From Lineus longissimus (taxonomy: Eukaryota; Nemertea; Pilidiophora; Heteronemertea; Lineidae), in contig NC_088308.1 of assembly GCF_910592395.1 (NCBI RefSeq), forward strand, positions 22,213,501 through 22,277,500: a stretch of 64,000 nucleotides of DNA, read 5' to 3'. This document shows positions 1 through 13,800 of this stretch, one piece after another (position 1 is the first letter of the stretch; each line of letters starts with the position of its first letter). The translations under genes and the position numbers were made by a program. The notes below the pieces were generated by a model. It was not told the origin of the DNA and did not search any database. It saw only the letters and a list, made by a program, of their open reading frames with translations.

Positions 1-3000
1 GGTCTATTGTCTTCAAACAAAGCCCGCTCTCACCTTAGCGCAAATTCCTATTGTTCCATTGTCTCATCAAAGGATTATCAGCGCAAATCCTCACAACATT
101 GACCCAACGAAGCAGCTTTACCGGCGGTCGATAGGTCTGAACTAGCAACGGCAAATAAACCTATCAACAGTGTGCCTGCTACCAAATCTGTTTGAAAACG
201 AAGAACGTTTCCTCCCTATGTAGATGCAGGAACCTGGAATATGAAAAAGTGGTACAGTCATATACAACGCAGCGAATTGGCATCAGGGGAAAAAAATGTG
301 ACACAGAAGAACGACTAACAGTTTTATTATCACGAACTTCTACATTCTATGACAATTGTCCTCATCTAAATATTGTAAATTTCGTCTTGTACGAGGTGCC
401 TTTAAAGGACAATTGATTGAACTATCATATCCACGTGACGCTGTTTACCTCAGCAGTCGGATATAATCCGCAGATGTCAATACCTGGTGTGGCGGTATCG
501 TTTATTTTTGTAACAGAAAGAATTTACCAAACGAACCCCTGTCATGTGCTCCAGAGCTAGCTTTTTACCGTCTGCTGCCAGATTGGTGAGGTCATGTGGA
601 TGATTATTTACAAACTATCTTCGCGGATTAGATTGTCTTGTTGATATCTTGCATAAGTGTATAAGCGAATCGGCTGTGTTTGTGTGACGGAAAGAATTTT
701 CCAAACAAACCATTCTACAGTTGGCTTTTTACCGTCTGCTGCTAGATTAGTGAGGACTACATGTATGTGGATGATTTAAAAAAATAGGATATTCGAAGAG
801 CAGACCTTTTTTATTTCATGCGTTGCATACTAAGAAATCCAGTTACCGTGACATGCTGGAGGTGTCGAGAGTCCAGATACATATTTGGAGGTGGATATCA
901 TAAAGTGAGCTGTTGCTAAACTTTATATGTACCACGAAAAACAACGCTTCAGTCCTAATTTTAGATAAGGTGGTCCATTTTCTCTGATGAGGTCTGACAT
1001 GGGAATCCGACCAAAACACCACTTGCCACTGGAGTTGATAAGCGCAAAAAAACGAAATCTTATTAAAATTATTTTGTAGCGTGTTATTTCGTTGACAGCA
1101 CCGATTTAAGAGGTAAACTTCTGGAAAATCCCCTATTCAGATTATTCTTTCCGTCAGTAATGATAACACTATCCATCACAGGAAGCGCGGACTGCTTCAC
1201 GTCGAGTCAATACTCCTTTCAAGCAACACCACAGATGATAAAATCTAAGAACAGCCGTTTCTTGATGGAGTTAGTTTACCCAGCGGACCAACGTTTTTCA
1301 TGATTGCATCTAAATTATTGGGAATTTCTTTTTGAGTTGTTTTGCGGAACAAAATGATTGTTAAGTAGTAGAGGGATGTCCTTCTGAACATCTTGAAAAA
1401 TGACGACTAAATGATAACTATGGTCAGTAACCGAATACTAGACTCAAAATTGCAGTCAGAAAATTATCTTACACAAGCAGTGGACTACTGACGGTATCTT
1501 AATTTTATATCCCAGCATTCATTGTTTACACTAACGATCCAGTAGCCTACTCACGACTCGGAAAGGGCCGTGTTATCATCTTCTTTCTCTGCAATCTTAG
1601 ATCATGTCCCCTCATAATCTTCTGCCCGTGGATCTCGACCAATGATGAGTTTCCGTTGACTCTAAACGCTAAGTATGGTCTACATTAGATCGGAAATTAC
1701 ACTTAATGGTGCTTCGATTTCGGGCAGTCTACATTACAAGTATACGTTCTCATATGATAGGGAATCAATTATTTCTAAACAATATTGATGGCTGGAGGCA
1801 GTGGAAGGAGTCAACAGTCGTCTTGACCCGTGACCTTATGCCAGCGGTCGAAGCACCGATGAAAAGTTTTATTGACGAATGCATTGTAACCCGATGGCTG
1901 ATGGTAAAGGTTGACGATATCGGACACGGATCAATTTGTGAGGCTCTATCCGCACGATACGTATGCATGTATTCTCTTTCCGTGCCCACTTTTAGATATT
2001 GCACACTGCGGCATGTGATAATGAAAAAGTTAAAACACCAGCGCTATAAGGTTGTAAACAACTGTAATCGTTATCTAAAATCGTTTGAGAAGAAGGCTTT
2101 TGCATCCTTGGATGATGGCAAAATGTTACTTATTCTGATAATGTAACGATATTGAATGTGGAGTCAGATTTAATACCTAAGAGAGCAGTTATCTGCTCGA
2201 TTTTTGTCACATCTACGTGATTTACGAGTATATGCCCTGAAGGTTTGCCATTCATGGATTCCTTGCACCGTCTTTAACTGCGGTTATTGCTCTCTTTTGG
2301 AACACATCTGTACACCTCTCCATGTCGTTCTACTATCAAAACTGACCATTTTGTACTTTTGGCATTCTCTCAGTGCATCAGTAATAAATCTTAGCATGTC
2401 CTTGCATTCTGAGATAAATCAGGATAAAGTGAAAGTCCGAGATACAAGTAATGTGATTGGCGGCTATTTCTTCGGGTCCAAACGAGGATAAATGAGCAAG
2501 CAACACACTCAGTAAGTGAATATGCCAGATGATTGATAGGCTTTATCAAATACATGTACACATGTACACTTCAAGACAAGTCCAATATTGGCTAGTGGTG
2601 TTTTTCAGTGGTCGCACGATAATGCAAGTGGTGTAGTGCACCATCTTCACCAAGAATCAGCATTCGCCTCAGTGCCATGCAGACTCCATCATACGAAGAA
2701 CCGAGTCCTAGTGGCGCTGAAGCCATAACTATTCATTGTTGATGGTAATGCGCATGAGGGGCACGTACGTTGCATGATTAAATTTGACATTTCATTTAAT
2801 ATCCTTTTTGTCCACTATGCTCATCATGCTCGACACATAACAGTCTAATATTCATACTGACCACGAATGCCAATCAGGCACTAATACAGCCAAATTGGCA
2901 TGCTGACCACACACCAATCGTCCTTTTCCCAGACTTATTTGCATGATGCTGACTACAATTCAAGACAGCCTTCTTGGCATGCTGATATAAAATCTTAAAC

Positions 3001-3162
3001 TAAGTACGCCGAGAGAAATTAGACGTATGCCTTGGCTCGTTTCAATATACCCATACTACCATGCCGGACTATATGTAAAGAAGTGGACAGTAAGATCTAA
3101 CGATGCCCTCGCGCCTCATCCGTAATCACGTCAGCAATGAAACGATGGTACTTCCCTTTCCA

Positions 3163-3672
3163 TCAAGCCTTCAATTGAACAAAATCAAAACGTTGATTGA
3201 TTGATCTAAAATTACTTGTGAGTTCGTCCTGTCGCCTCCGTCTGAACACACTTTCACCAGAATGAGGAAATGGCGCGTTTAAAGAACGGAAAATTGATAA
3301 TATTCTAAAAGACGAGTGAATTATTGAGTGGTCGGGTATTAATGGAATAACCGATGCAGTTACCTCCCGGTTCAATATAGTCATTATAGCAGACAAAATG
3401 ATTCTGAATACGCTCATATTTCCTATAGAAATGTTACATTCCGTCACAAAACTAATCGATTTGGCCGTGCTCTGTCGCAATTTGATAATATCTAATGATA
3501 TAAATAGAATGAATGTGGACATAGCAGTGTACTTAATGCGTAAAAACAATCCGAGGTAATCTATGTGTGTATAGCATGTATAGCGTGCGGATGTTGTAGC
3601 AAGTAGGCAATTGGTGGTGTAATTGTTCGAGAGTGGTGCACTATGTAACCTTGTGATCCCTAGAGTGTTCAC
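3163..3672 (-). other. Unassigned open reading frame, 169 aa
   Basis: This is one of the longest frames outside the receptor gene. The product is rich in Ile, Ser and Thr with hydrophobic stretches in its middle third and a basic RRRR cluster near the C-terminal end. I recognise no domain and see no splice consensus linking it to another exon. In AT-rich DNA a frame of this length is only marginally longer than chance would give in 64 kb, so it may be spurious. Confidence 0.12.
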
Positions 3673-6600
3673 ATCAGGGTGTTCAACGTGAGATAAAGAC
3701 CGTGTCCTGGTTCACCTCACCAAGGCATCAGATTCCTGTCTGACGGCTGACATGGCAGAACAACGTGCTTCGCGACCATGTCGGATGTGGTAACCAGACA
3801 AGGACAAGGCATGTACGTTTTGAGTTGCGTGTTGTGACAAGGGTCATGGACAAAGCAAAACGTTAAATTCTTTCTTTAGCATGCAATTGATAGATGCCTC
3901 GTCGTAAATTTTGTGGATTTATATGTTTCAAATATCTTTCTTCGAGATTTTTGTCTCGGTCTCGTAGTACAGAATGCCAGTGCTAGAAATCATTGTCTTG
4001 TGCACATAATCACCTATATGATAACCTACATGATAGTAGTCGATTCAAACCTATTATATTTTGTCTACGTTCATTCCTTAGAGTAACGGATTTTACAAGA
4101 TATCATAAACACGATAATCGTGGCAAACCTAACGGATTCTACAAGTCTTATCATCAACACGTATGAACCTCCCCAGTTGCTTTACCGATATCAGGAGGAG
4201 TACACTCATCAGCCAAAATGGTTTCGGATGCCATGTTGCTATAGAAACCTGACCACGATGTTTTTATGGTTTCCTTTGAAACGGTCTTAATTGTATGTGA
4301 GATAGTTTTAAGTGGTCAGTCGACAGAATGGCTCTGCTGTGTGGAGGGTCACTGGGGTATCTTCAGTAGTACCAATGTAGATGAAATTGCTTCATAACGA
4401 GTTTTTAAGAGCACAACAAGTAATTCGGGCTATTTGTACTGTAATAGGAACTCGCTTTTTCAATGAAGTTGCAAGTAATTGAACGCACACTGGAAATAAT
4501 CATCCTCATAACTTTTTATGAGAAAACGTTTTAACAGCGAGGGAAGGCGTGAATAAACATAATGCTACAGCGTGGCATGGTCGCCGAGGCTGTCCATTTC
4601 ACCTGAACAGCTGCCGGGTACTTCTAATCAAGACCAACAACCCCCCTTATCACTCAAGGCGTCACGAATCCCTGGCGACGCACGTCTAGTCACTGCTTCC
4701 TTAGACATGTTCCCCTCATTCCAATCGAATTAGAGGACCAAGAAATGACATCTTTACATTGGCGGCGATTGTTGGCGGTAACCTACCAGAAACGTGCCCA
4801 GATGTCATTAATACATGAGTGCATTATAAGTTATTGCTGTAGATAAGTGGAGGCGAAAGAACACTGTGTTATATGATAGCAGATTGCTAAAGCCACTTCG
4901 CGCGATATCAGCTGTATGGTTTCACTGGATTTTTTGGTTCGTGTGGTATGTATATTGGATTCGATGGTATTATCATATGGGGTATTGGCGGTCTAGTAGA
5001 TTGGCGTTTGAGTAGAGAGGCGCCTTGGCAATATTGGTTTCATTACAAAAATTATACTTGCGTACGTTAAGTTGACCAGGCCAAATGCGCTCGAGTCTTT
5101 AAAGTATGCTGCAGGCGTAATTGTATCGAACGAGGTCATGTCATGCAATTCAAGCAGATCAGACCATTAAAAAGGATCTGAGTCTTTATCCCTCTTGTGG
5201 TTTCTTTTGTGTTATCACGGTGAAGTGTCGGTGTTACATACTAACACATGTTTACAATGTACCGCTGTTTACAGTGTATTACATGTATGCATGGCTATTG
5301 TATCAATAACATAAAGGGTTTTTTCTCTCACTTTTCTTGTATAAATTTCTCATTTGATTTTTAAAAAGAAGGTTATGAGGTTGAAGGATAATTGTCACCA
5401 ACGAGCCAAAAGCAATTTGATAAATCGTATAGTGCGGCACATAAGTCATAAGTCATATTAAAATTCATGTCAATAAAATTCGAACGTGGGTAAAATAGCT
5501 GTAAAAAGGCGCTGAACGGTGTAAAATATTGTAATCAGTGATGTTTTCCAAGTCGTCACTTCACAATTTTTAATTTTTATGACACACTTCGGGATAACTC
5601 AGACGAAATTTGAATAGTTATTATGATTAGTTTGAAAACCGACGACTGCAGCTTATAATTCTGAAAATATGGAATGGAGGATCAATGATATTAGGGATAT
5701 GTATTGAAATTATTGTACTTAATAACGTCAACACAGTTACCGTACTGTATTGTAGGTAATGTATAGACTAGCCAGCACCAGCGTGCTACCCTAGCTTGGC
5801 ACATTATCACCTCAGAATAACTTCAATCCTGAATATCAATCTATGAGCACTGTCACACATGCTGTTGACCAAACGATCTCACACGACGTCCTTTAAACCA
5901 TACGAAAGAATACTCCAACCTACACAATATATCATTAAGATTAATCCATTATGTTCAATATATCAGTAAGAGTCACTAGAATAATCAAAACAAAATTCAG
6001 AAGTCCATGTGTTTGCATTCCTGTACAGTAGGCCTGCCAACGTATGTATAAATCGGAGCGAGCACACAAACCATTGTGTTCACCTTGGCCTCCAGCCCAG
6101 AACTGACCATTGAATGCGTGCATTACGTTACGTCATCACCTCGCGTGTCCCACTTCCAAAAGCAAGGGTGCTCGGCCGTGCATGATTGTATTATGCCAGT
6201 ATTGTATTAGTTCCTGAAGGACAACAATGAGCAAGGTGATTACATGTGCGTATACACACACACAACAAAAGAAACAAAAACCGTGCATCGTGTATGTTTG
6301 GATATTTCCTGAAGGAATTAGTTGAAACTTTTTCTGATGTGCAATTGACAACAATGCGTTAATCATTTATTTGCGTCGTGTTTTTCAAGTTGAAGTTACC
6401 TGACTTTATATAACGTAATTTTTCTGTGAACGTTATCGCATTTTACAGTTAATATGTAACATCCACATATCAGACACGCAAAGAGAAAATACATCTTTTT
6501 CATTAGATGTTGTGATATTATTTCCCATGCAGAGTGTCTTTTTGTTTGTGAGGATAGATTAGCAGATTAGCACCAACTCGATGCAGCGCAACATGATGAC

Positions 6601-7531
6601 AGACTCAGCCAAGGTCACCACCGCATTGCCAGTCAGATGTCTCCGCTCTACATTAATGACAAATTAATCCGCTGATTGAAATTGACATGGCTGTGCCACT
6701 TCCTTCTGATTATGACATGTTGGATGCTATTTCAAGCTGCAACTGAAAACCTCCAGTCGGAATTGATGGATGGCTGTCTGACATAAAGTACATTATTGGT
6801 ATCTCTCCATCTTCCAGTAGTAACTCGTGAATACCTGAGTATGCGATAGAAAATATTCAAGTCCCACAGTTCACACCAGAAAAATCGCTCCAGCAAAATT
6901 GCTTGAAGTAAATCAATTTTCATTATGTGTTGAAGCAGTAAATGGTTTAAGATGAGGTTGGGAATATATATGAGTTATTGGATGAAAGGTGTAAAGTGAT
7001 TCAGTTTTGATTACCTCTTTTGCGATAAAATCATAATGCTGACGAGAAATTGAATGATCGATACGCCTCGAGACGTTTAATGGCATCATATTTCAAATAA
7101 TATTTGGTTATATTTTAGAGCACATCAGTCATTGCCAGCGCTTAGAAACAACCAATAAAAAAACGATGGGGACTTTAGACTAGAAATGAGCAGTATGTAA
7201 ATAAGCTTACATAAATCAATCCCGGTCGGTCCTAACCCAAGCCGATCCACGGGCGTTCATGTGCAAGCAGTATTATTGGAGGAGACCTAATGTATATAAG
7301 TTTGTGCAATTGCTCAGTGCAGAGAGCAAGGTGGCTCTGACGAGTCTTGCAAAGTTTGTGAAGGAATGTATGCAGTTAGAATTTGATGTAATTGTGATGG
7401 GCATGCACTTTCATTATGTTGCTTCTTTTGTACCACCCTATTCCTATGTTACTTGTAAATTTGTACCATAAGCCAGTGTGGCTTAGTGTCATTTGAAATA
7501 AATATCAAAAATGTGTCCATCCTGAAAGGAT

Positions 7532-7588
7532 GATTGACGTTCACCGCCGGATTTAGGATTGACGTTCATCGCCGGTAAGTCGGCATGG
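7532..7588 (+). repeat. Short direct repeat with CACCGCCGG core
   Basis: Two copies of GATTGACGTTCAYCGCCGG lie at 7532-7550 and 7557-7575. The second is followed by TAAGTCGGCATGG. A related string (tattcaccgccgaaaagtcggcatg) occurs in the same orientation at about 50,985-51,009, so this is probably a fragment of a dispersed repeat family rather than a local duplication only. Confidence 0.5.
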
Positions 7589-10500
7589 TCTGACCCCGAC
7601 TATCACACTGAAACTGTCCAGATCCCTGGGTTACCACGCTGTAACAATATACATGTAGATGGTAGACAGTTCCTCTGTAAAAAATTAATTTGTGTGGGCG
7701 AGACCACTCCGCTTCAAGTGTCTTCCGTTTACTCAGTAGGTTTTCAGAGAGATTCCAGCTGAAATTTGTTGCTTGTACCATCATGTACTTTAGATTACGT
7801 GACGATGTTGAATTTGAAAAGCGTTTATTCAGTGACTGTTGAATGTTCGATTTTGACTACTCATGAATGTCTGAAGTTACAAATGTGTACATATGATTTT
7901 ATACTGAATATAAAATTTGCATAATTAAAATGTAATGTGTGCTTAGAATTGATGAAATGAATTTCCTAAATTTCAAGTTCCAAATACATTTACATGTATG
8001 CTTCTTTCTCTCTCATGATTTTTGATTTCATGAGAGTATTGTCAAGTAAATGTGTTAGAATTTTCTAAATAACTTAATTTGCGCTAGTTTCAAACTACAC
8101 GACCTAGCTTTAATTAGCAAAACCTTTGAGTGGCGACACTTGATTCTTTAAAAGCATTAGATGAGCTCCAATTCATGTAACAAAATCGTCGAATTTATCA
8201 TGAAAATAACCGTGATAATGTTCTCTAGACGATTAAATTAGACGTTTAGGATAGCGAAACTAGAAGCTTGTTATCGCAGCAAAAACACACGAAACATGTC
8301 TTTGTGATAAAGCGTTTTGGACCAAATTATTCCTGTTGAGTGCTTTTGATATCTGGGGCATCGAAGATCACGAGTCTCTATACCATATCTTAATCCGTTA
8401 CCGTACGATAGGGACGGGGACCTTTCCGGGGTGGCGGGGAATGGGGCATTTAAGAATGATACACCGGATCTCTTTCGACATCAAAAGTGTCTATTAAGAT
8501 GAATTTTAACTAGGATACTTGTGGAAAAAAATAAAGAAGGACTACAATAATAACCATAACCTTGATAATGACGGTTGCCATGCCTTGCTTAGTGCTTTTC
8601 GATATATTTAAGCGTCGTTCAGTGTTATTATTGGAAATCCATCTAAAAGACCGCGCTGTGTTACATGTACTATACCAACCTTCAATCCTGTCTAATGATG
8701 TTTACCCAGTCTCATATAGCTTAATAACATTCAAGACCAGCGCGATTTAATCGTATCGCAATTTAATCAAGGATCGTATCCAAAGAGTAGCAATGCAGTT
8801 GAAGTAGTTTGCTGTTTCAAAATCTAGCACCCATGCCGCAGTTCACCGGGGATCCAATTCGTCATCGGCATCATACCCTAAAGAGACGAGCGATGGACTA
8901 ATTGTGCAATCACATGTTAACCCCTACATGACTACCGCAAGCTATCACATTTCCACCGCTAGCCAAAATCGCAGCAGTTAGCAGCTTTTATTGAAACTAC
9001 CCGACTTCACTACGTCCAATCTCGTCACGGCTTGCGCCCCTCCGTATTTTCGATCGAGTTAATCACAAATATTATTGGAGAGCGAGTTCTGGCAAATGGA
9101 TCAATTCCTTAGGGACGAGAATCTTGAAGGAAACCATTTAAAGGATTGATTTTTAACTGCGGGATTGAAATGTACTTTTAGTGGCACTTGAAGAGAGCGT
9201 ATCATGAAATTTTCAGTGATTCGGAACTACGTAGATGGGTTAGTACAATGTATGAATCACCATAGGTGCTGATGGTTCTACAAGGGCATCGGCCGGTATT
9301 TATGGACTCGTCTGATCATTATGGAAAAATTTAGGGCCGATATCGTCTAAAATGGACAAGCAATCCCAAACACTAATGATTTATAGCATTATATTTTTCA
9401 AGCGTGTACTTCGGTTTCAAACGGAAGTACGTACATCAGTGTGTCAGGTTGCGGTTCCGTTAGTGTGACTGGTAAGGTTGCAAATCTTGAAATTACTATA
9501 TAGCATATAGAATGACATGTACTGGTTCAAACGAAATACTGGCATTTCAAAGGCCATTTACGTTGGTTTCTACGTCTATGTGGATTACCTGCTTTGCGCC
9601 TTCTCACCATGGCAGATATCACAACTCGAGACTGACACACCAATATACGCAGGACTTCTGACTAATTACCAGAACATGCACTAGAGCAAAATTGCTTCAT
9701 CTATCAATGACCAATATCCCTTGTTCTTGCCGCGCAAAGATGTTAATCATCTCCCACCATAATTGCACCTAATTGATACCATCATAAGCCACAACACATA
9801 GAATACATTGCCAACTTGAAGCCGTCGTTGGTTTGAAGTTGGTTGAACGTGTCGAAGGAGTTGGAAGTATAATTCAGAAATTGACCGCGGTCTCCTGGTC
9901 GATTCGCCATCAGTCATTTAGCACTAATGAATGGTTTCTTGGGTAATCGATCACTTGGCGATTTCTAATCAGCGACACGACGGAACTCCTCACTTCGCCA
10001 CCAGACTTCAGGAGTTTGTTGTGAAAACTCATTCGAGCTAGCCATTACGCTGACGAACACTCATAATCCCAGCAACCCTCATTTACAACGTCCTCTCAGT
10101 ATTCAAGGAACGTACATTTCCAGACACCAGCCGAATTTTATTCTAAGGCAAAACCATCGCATCAGCTTCACGTACAAAATTGGCGCCGAGGTCCATCCCA
10201 TTCTTCTTCGTCGACCCATTATAAATGCGTATCATGTGTTTCATAAATGATAAGAGCTTAAAACGCGTTAAGATGGCTTGTTTTAAATTACCGTTATATC
10301 GCCAAAGTTACCCTCTCCCAGTGGAACTTTTCTTATTTTTTTCTTTTTGGTGATCGCTTTCATCTATGGAACCGGTTTCTGTATATAATGCTGGTTTGTG
10401 CATCTTTCCCTTACCACGTCTCGTCAATAAGATTGGAGTGCAGGTCAATAACACGAAGTCAACAATGCCTCCAATATCTATTTACTCCTTGGAATCATCA

Positions 10501-10726
10501 ATAATTTCATCCAATGAATCTTTCTAACGACCCAACACGTAGTTTGTTAAAACAGTAAATCTTACACCAAACAGCTTTGCTAATTGGATCTGGCTGATCT
10601 ATCTCAATTCACTTTCAAATACATTTTGTGCTTTTCTTCATCATTCTCTTGTAGCTGGTAAATGCCGTCTTTCTGAGAGCTGATGGATCATACTGCAGCA
10701 GAGGTATACTGGAATGAATAAAACTG

Positions 10727-10842
10727 GGTACGGGCCATCACAGACTCCTCCTTTTTTCTCTAACACATTTCAGAGGGATGACATACACTCAGTTCATCCC
10801 TCAGTTGCAGCGATTTCAATAAGTCAATTGTGGCCCGTAACC
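10727..10842. repeat. Nested inverted repeat (hairpin)
   Basis: Outer arms are ggtacgggcca (10727-10737) and tggcccgtaacc (10831-10842), complementary apart from one extra A. Inner arms are gagggatga (10773-10781) and tcatccctc (10794-10802), perfectly complementary with a 12-nt loop. The nested arms span about 116 bp. It could be a small foldback element or a structured RNA; no protein frame explains it. Confidence 0.45.
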
Positions 10843-13800
10843 GATTAATCCAATGCGATTAGCCACCTCGGTTAAGTGTAATCGTGTTAGCTAAGGGTTA
10901 CGTCAGACTATGGAGCAGGCGGTAGTCAGATCTAGGTAATGGCACTACATTATATAACACTGGCACCCCGCCTGTCAGACTGCGCTTCCTCCAAAACGAA
11001 ACGCAAATATTTGAGGACCATAGGCGAATGGAAATTCTGTGTCAACAGTTAATGTGAGCCAACATACTGCACATGAACATGCAGAAAAAGTGAGCCAATA
11101 TGCATGTACATGAAGTGAAGGTAAGCCAACATACATGTACATGTAGTAAGGGGTGTTGATCGGTCAATTCACATTCGGGAACATTGTGGACGGACATCTA
11201 ACTCTCTTAAGAAGATGCCTCATTATTGATCAAGTCCTTCATCTACTAACTCAGGACACTAAGTTGTATTCACAGATTACTACATATAAGTATACCATGC
11301 ATTTAAGCTATGGTACATGTACCTTTGCGTCGATTATCGTAGACGAGTCAGGATACACACTTTCACCCATGCTTAGTATACATTCTATCAAGTAGGTATC
11401 AGTATTTCTAGCCTAAATACATTTTCTTTTCGATAATACGCGATGTTGTCGGATTAAAGAATACGTAAAAAAAAACATTCGGCATCATTAATTACATGTA
11501 CATGGATTTATAACGTAATAAACAATGCAATTACTTCTTGCAATTGAATGTTGATTAAACATTCAGTCACATGCGAGTCTTGGTATATGTTTAGATTCGA
11601 AACACTGTTGGGTTGATCAGGTCGGATACTATATAGTGTAATCCCATCGACAACATGGGCAACTTCTCTTCAACTTGGTTGCCGCCGATGAGCTTGATTA
11701 AAATGCGCCAATTGACACCATAACGAGAGAGTAAATTGAAGTTCCGTTACTCTAATCACCCGGCCAAGGAATGCGGCGAAGCCATACATTGTGTCTGTGC
11801 AGTCTATGGTTGTGGCTGAGTCACTGGCTGGTGACTGTGATAGAATCTTTGGCTTTCGAAAAATGAACTTGAAGATAGATTTTCAATGAAAATACGGGAA
11901 TGCAAACTATTCAATGTCAGTCGTTTGATTATGAAAGTGGTGGTAAAAAAGTTAGCCACTACCATGAGACTCGATCCATATGAGCTTGCCACAAGATATT
12001 CAAAAGTAGAACAGTCTTGCCTATTACACCTCAATACTATAGAATGGCTTTGTTCTAACCTTTACCAAGAAATTATTTGTATATAGGCTTCTTGTGCATG
12101 GTTCTTTCCTTTATCCAGTCATTAATCCCAACATAGAAAGCTCATCAACCATACCATCCAGACCTGATGGCAAATGTGAAGTGACTGACTGCTATGTAGA
12201 GCCTTCAGGTCGCGACCTGTCAGCGCGACTGATCACCGCGACAGCCAAGACGGTGATAAATTAAGCCTAATTGCCTGAAATAACACCCTGTCTCCCTCCA
12301 TGTGAGATCTGACAGAGAAACTCGAGTGGTAAATAGGAGTAACACGAGGTAATAACTGGCCGTGTGAACTGTTTGAGCGTGTGGCGTTCGTTTGATCACG
12401 GCACGGCCGTTCCTTACAATTATCTCCATCCATCAAGATATCTTCTTCCACGGCCTAGCTTATTACACGGCCCTAATTATCCTATCCTCAGGCACGGGGG
12501 CAAAAACTTCATGATCTTTGGTAATTCTAGTTATTCTTAGAACTCCTCCGTCTTATTATCCGTATATTCGAGATAGAGGCTGGCGAAATGGTTCAATTAG
12601 GACACATGGAATAACACCTTCATTACCATTGTATTTGGCACGACAAGGGTTGAGGACTTTACGGGGACGATACGAAACCATATTTGATTGCTTACATAAC
12701 GCAATTTTAGCCTGCCTCATCTTTACTTTTATCATTAATGCGCATTTCGATTCCTTACAACCACTTGCATCCGTTATGTCACAAATTGAGGGAAAGAATA
12801 CCCCTCCCAAGTAAATCTACACCCAGATCAGCGCTGGTAAATGTTATAAACCGTATAGTAATTCGCGGCAGTAGGTCTTACGGTACTTCAATGATTTCCA
12901 AAAATTTCAATTCCTTACATCTCAATCATCCATAATTTCCATGTGGAGGGAAAAAGTCCGTACTCAGTGGTAAATTTACCTTAGATCAACCGTAGTAATT
13001 GTTGCTATTGGAAGTTGATTGCTCGCATTTGCGTTTTTGAAATATCATTTCAAGGAGGTTATCAAATGAGTCTGCAGTATTTGCATACCAACCGCCGTCG
13101 TTATTCAAATTAACACTAGTATACCAGTCAAGGGTCGCCGGAAATTTACAATAGACTCGCCCCCCTCCAACACTGTATTGAGAGGGCCTTGTTTCTGTTG
13201 TGTTGCAAAGGTAAACCAATACCTTTACCCACCGTGCTTAAGGGGTGAAAGGATTTCGAGAGTTGAAAAGTACTTCTTTCGCCCCTCAATTTCGCCAAGC
13301 CACAAAGGATTATGGCGAGTCTACTATTAATTTCTGGCGGCCCAGAGTAGTATATTAATTCGAATCACCACACTTAAGCCCTGCATGCCCTACGAATATT
13401 TTATTGCAGGGGTAACTCAGGCAGAATGGCAGAAAAACGCATTTTATTGAAACTGAGAATTTCAGGTTCGATTTTAACTTAGTCTTTCCAGTTTGTTTTG
13501 CAGGAGGTTTCTCCATCGCCAACAGACATTGTTATTTGAACTCACCACGATGTTGATACATGTGTATCTTCGAAAAAGTACATTTCTGATTTTGGTAGAA
13601 GCTCATCTACTCGTTGACGTAAGTTTGACTTCGGTACTCTAATAAATCACGGGCGATGGCAAGAAGAAAGGTTCTTCAGAGAAGGATTGTATCATGTTTG
13701 ATATTACTACAATGTTCTAGTAGCCTACAACAAGCAAAAGTGTTTAGATTTTTGGAAGGTTTCTCGTAGGCGTAAAGGTTATTCGTTTGGTTTTCTTTGT

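Larger units (their letters stand above)
1..10700. other. Non-coding or unassigned region
   Basis: I recognise no gene here. Short open frames occur on both strands, the longest being 3163-3672 (minus, 169 aa) and 1706-2146 (plus, 146 aa), but neither shows a known domain, a convincing splice context or a repeated motif. Small structures seen are a 19-bp direct repeat at 7532-7575, a hairpin near 8008-8036 (CTCTCATGA/TCATGAGAG arms) and one near 9405-9430 (arms GTACTTCGGTTT and AAACGGAAGTAC, one mismatch). TACATGTA-type palindromes recur (for example near 2550, 7650, 7990 and 8660). Composition is AT-rich throughout. Confidence 0.5.
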
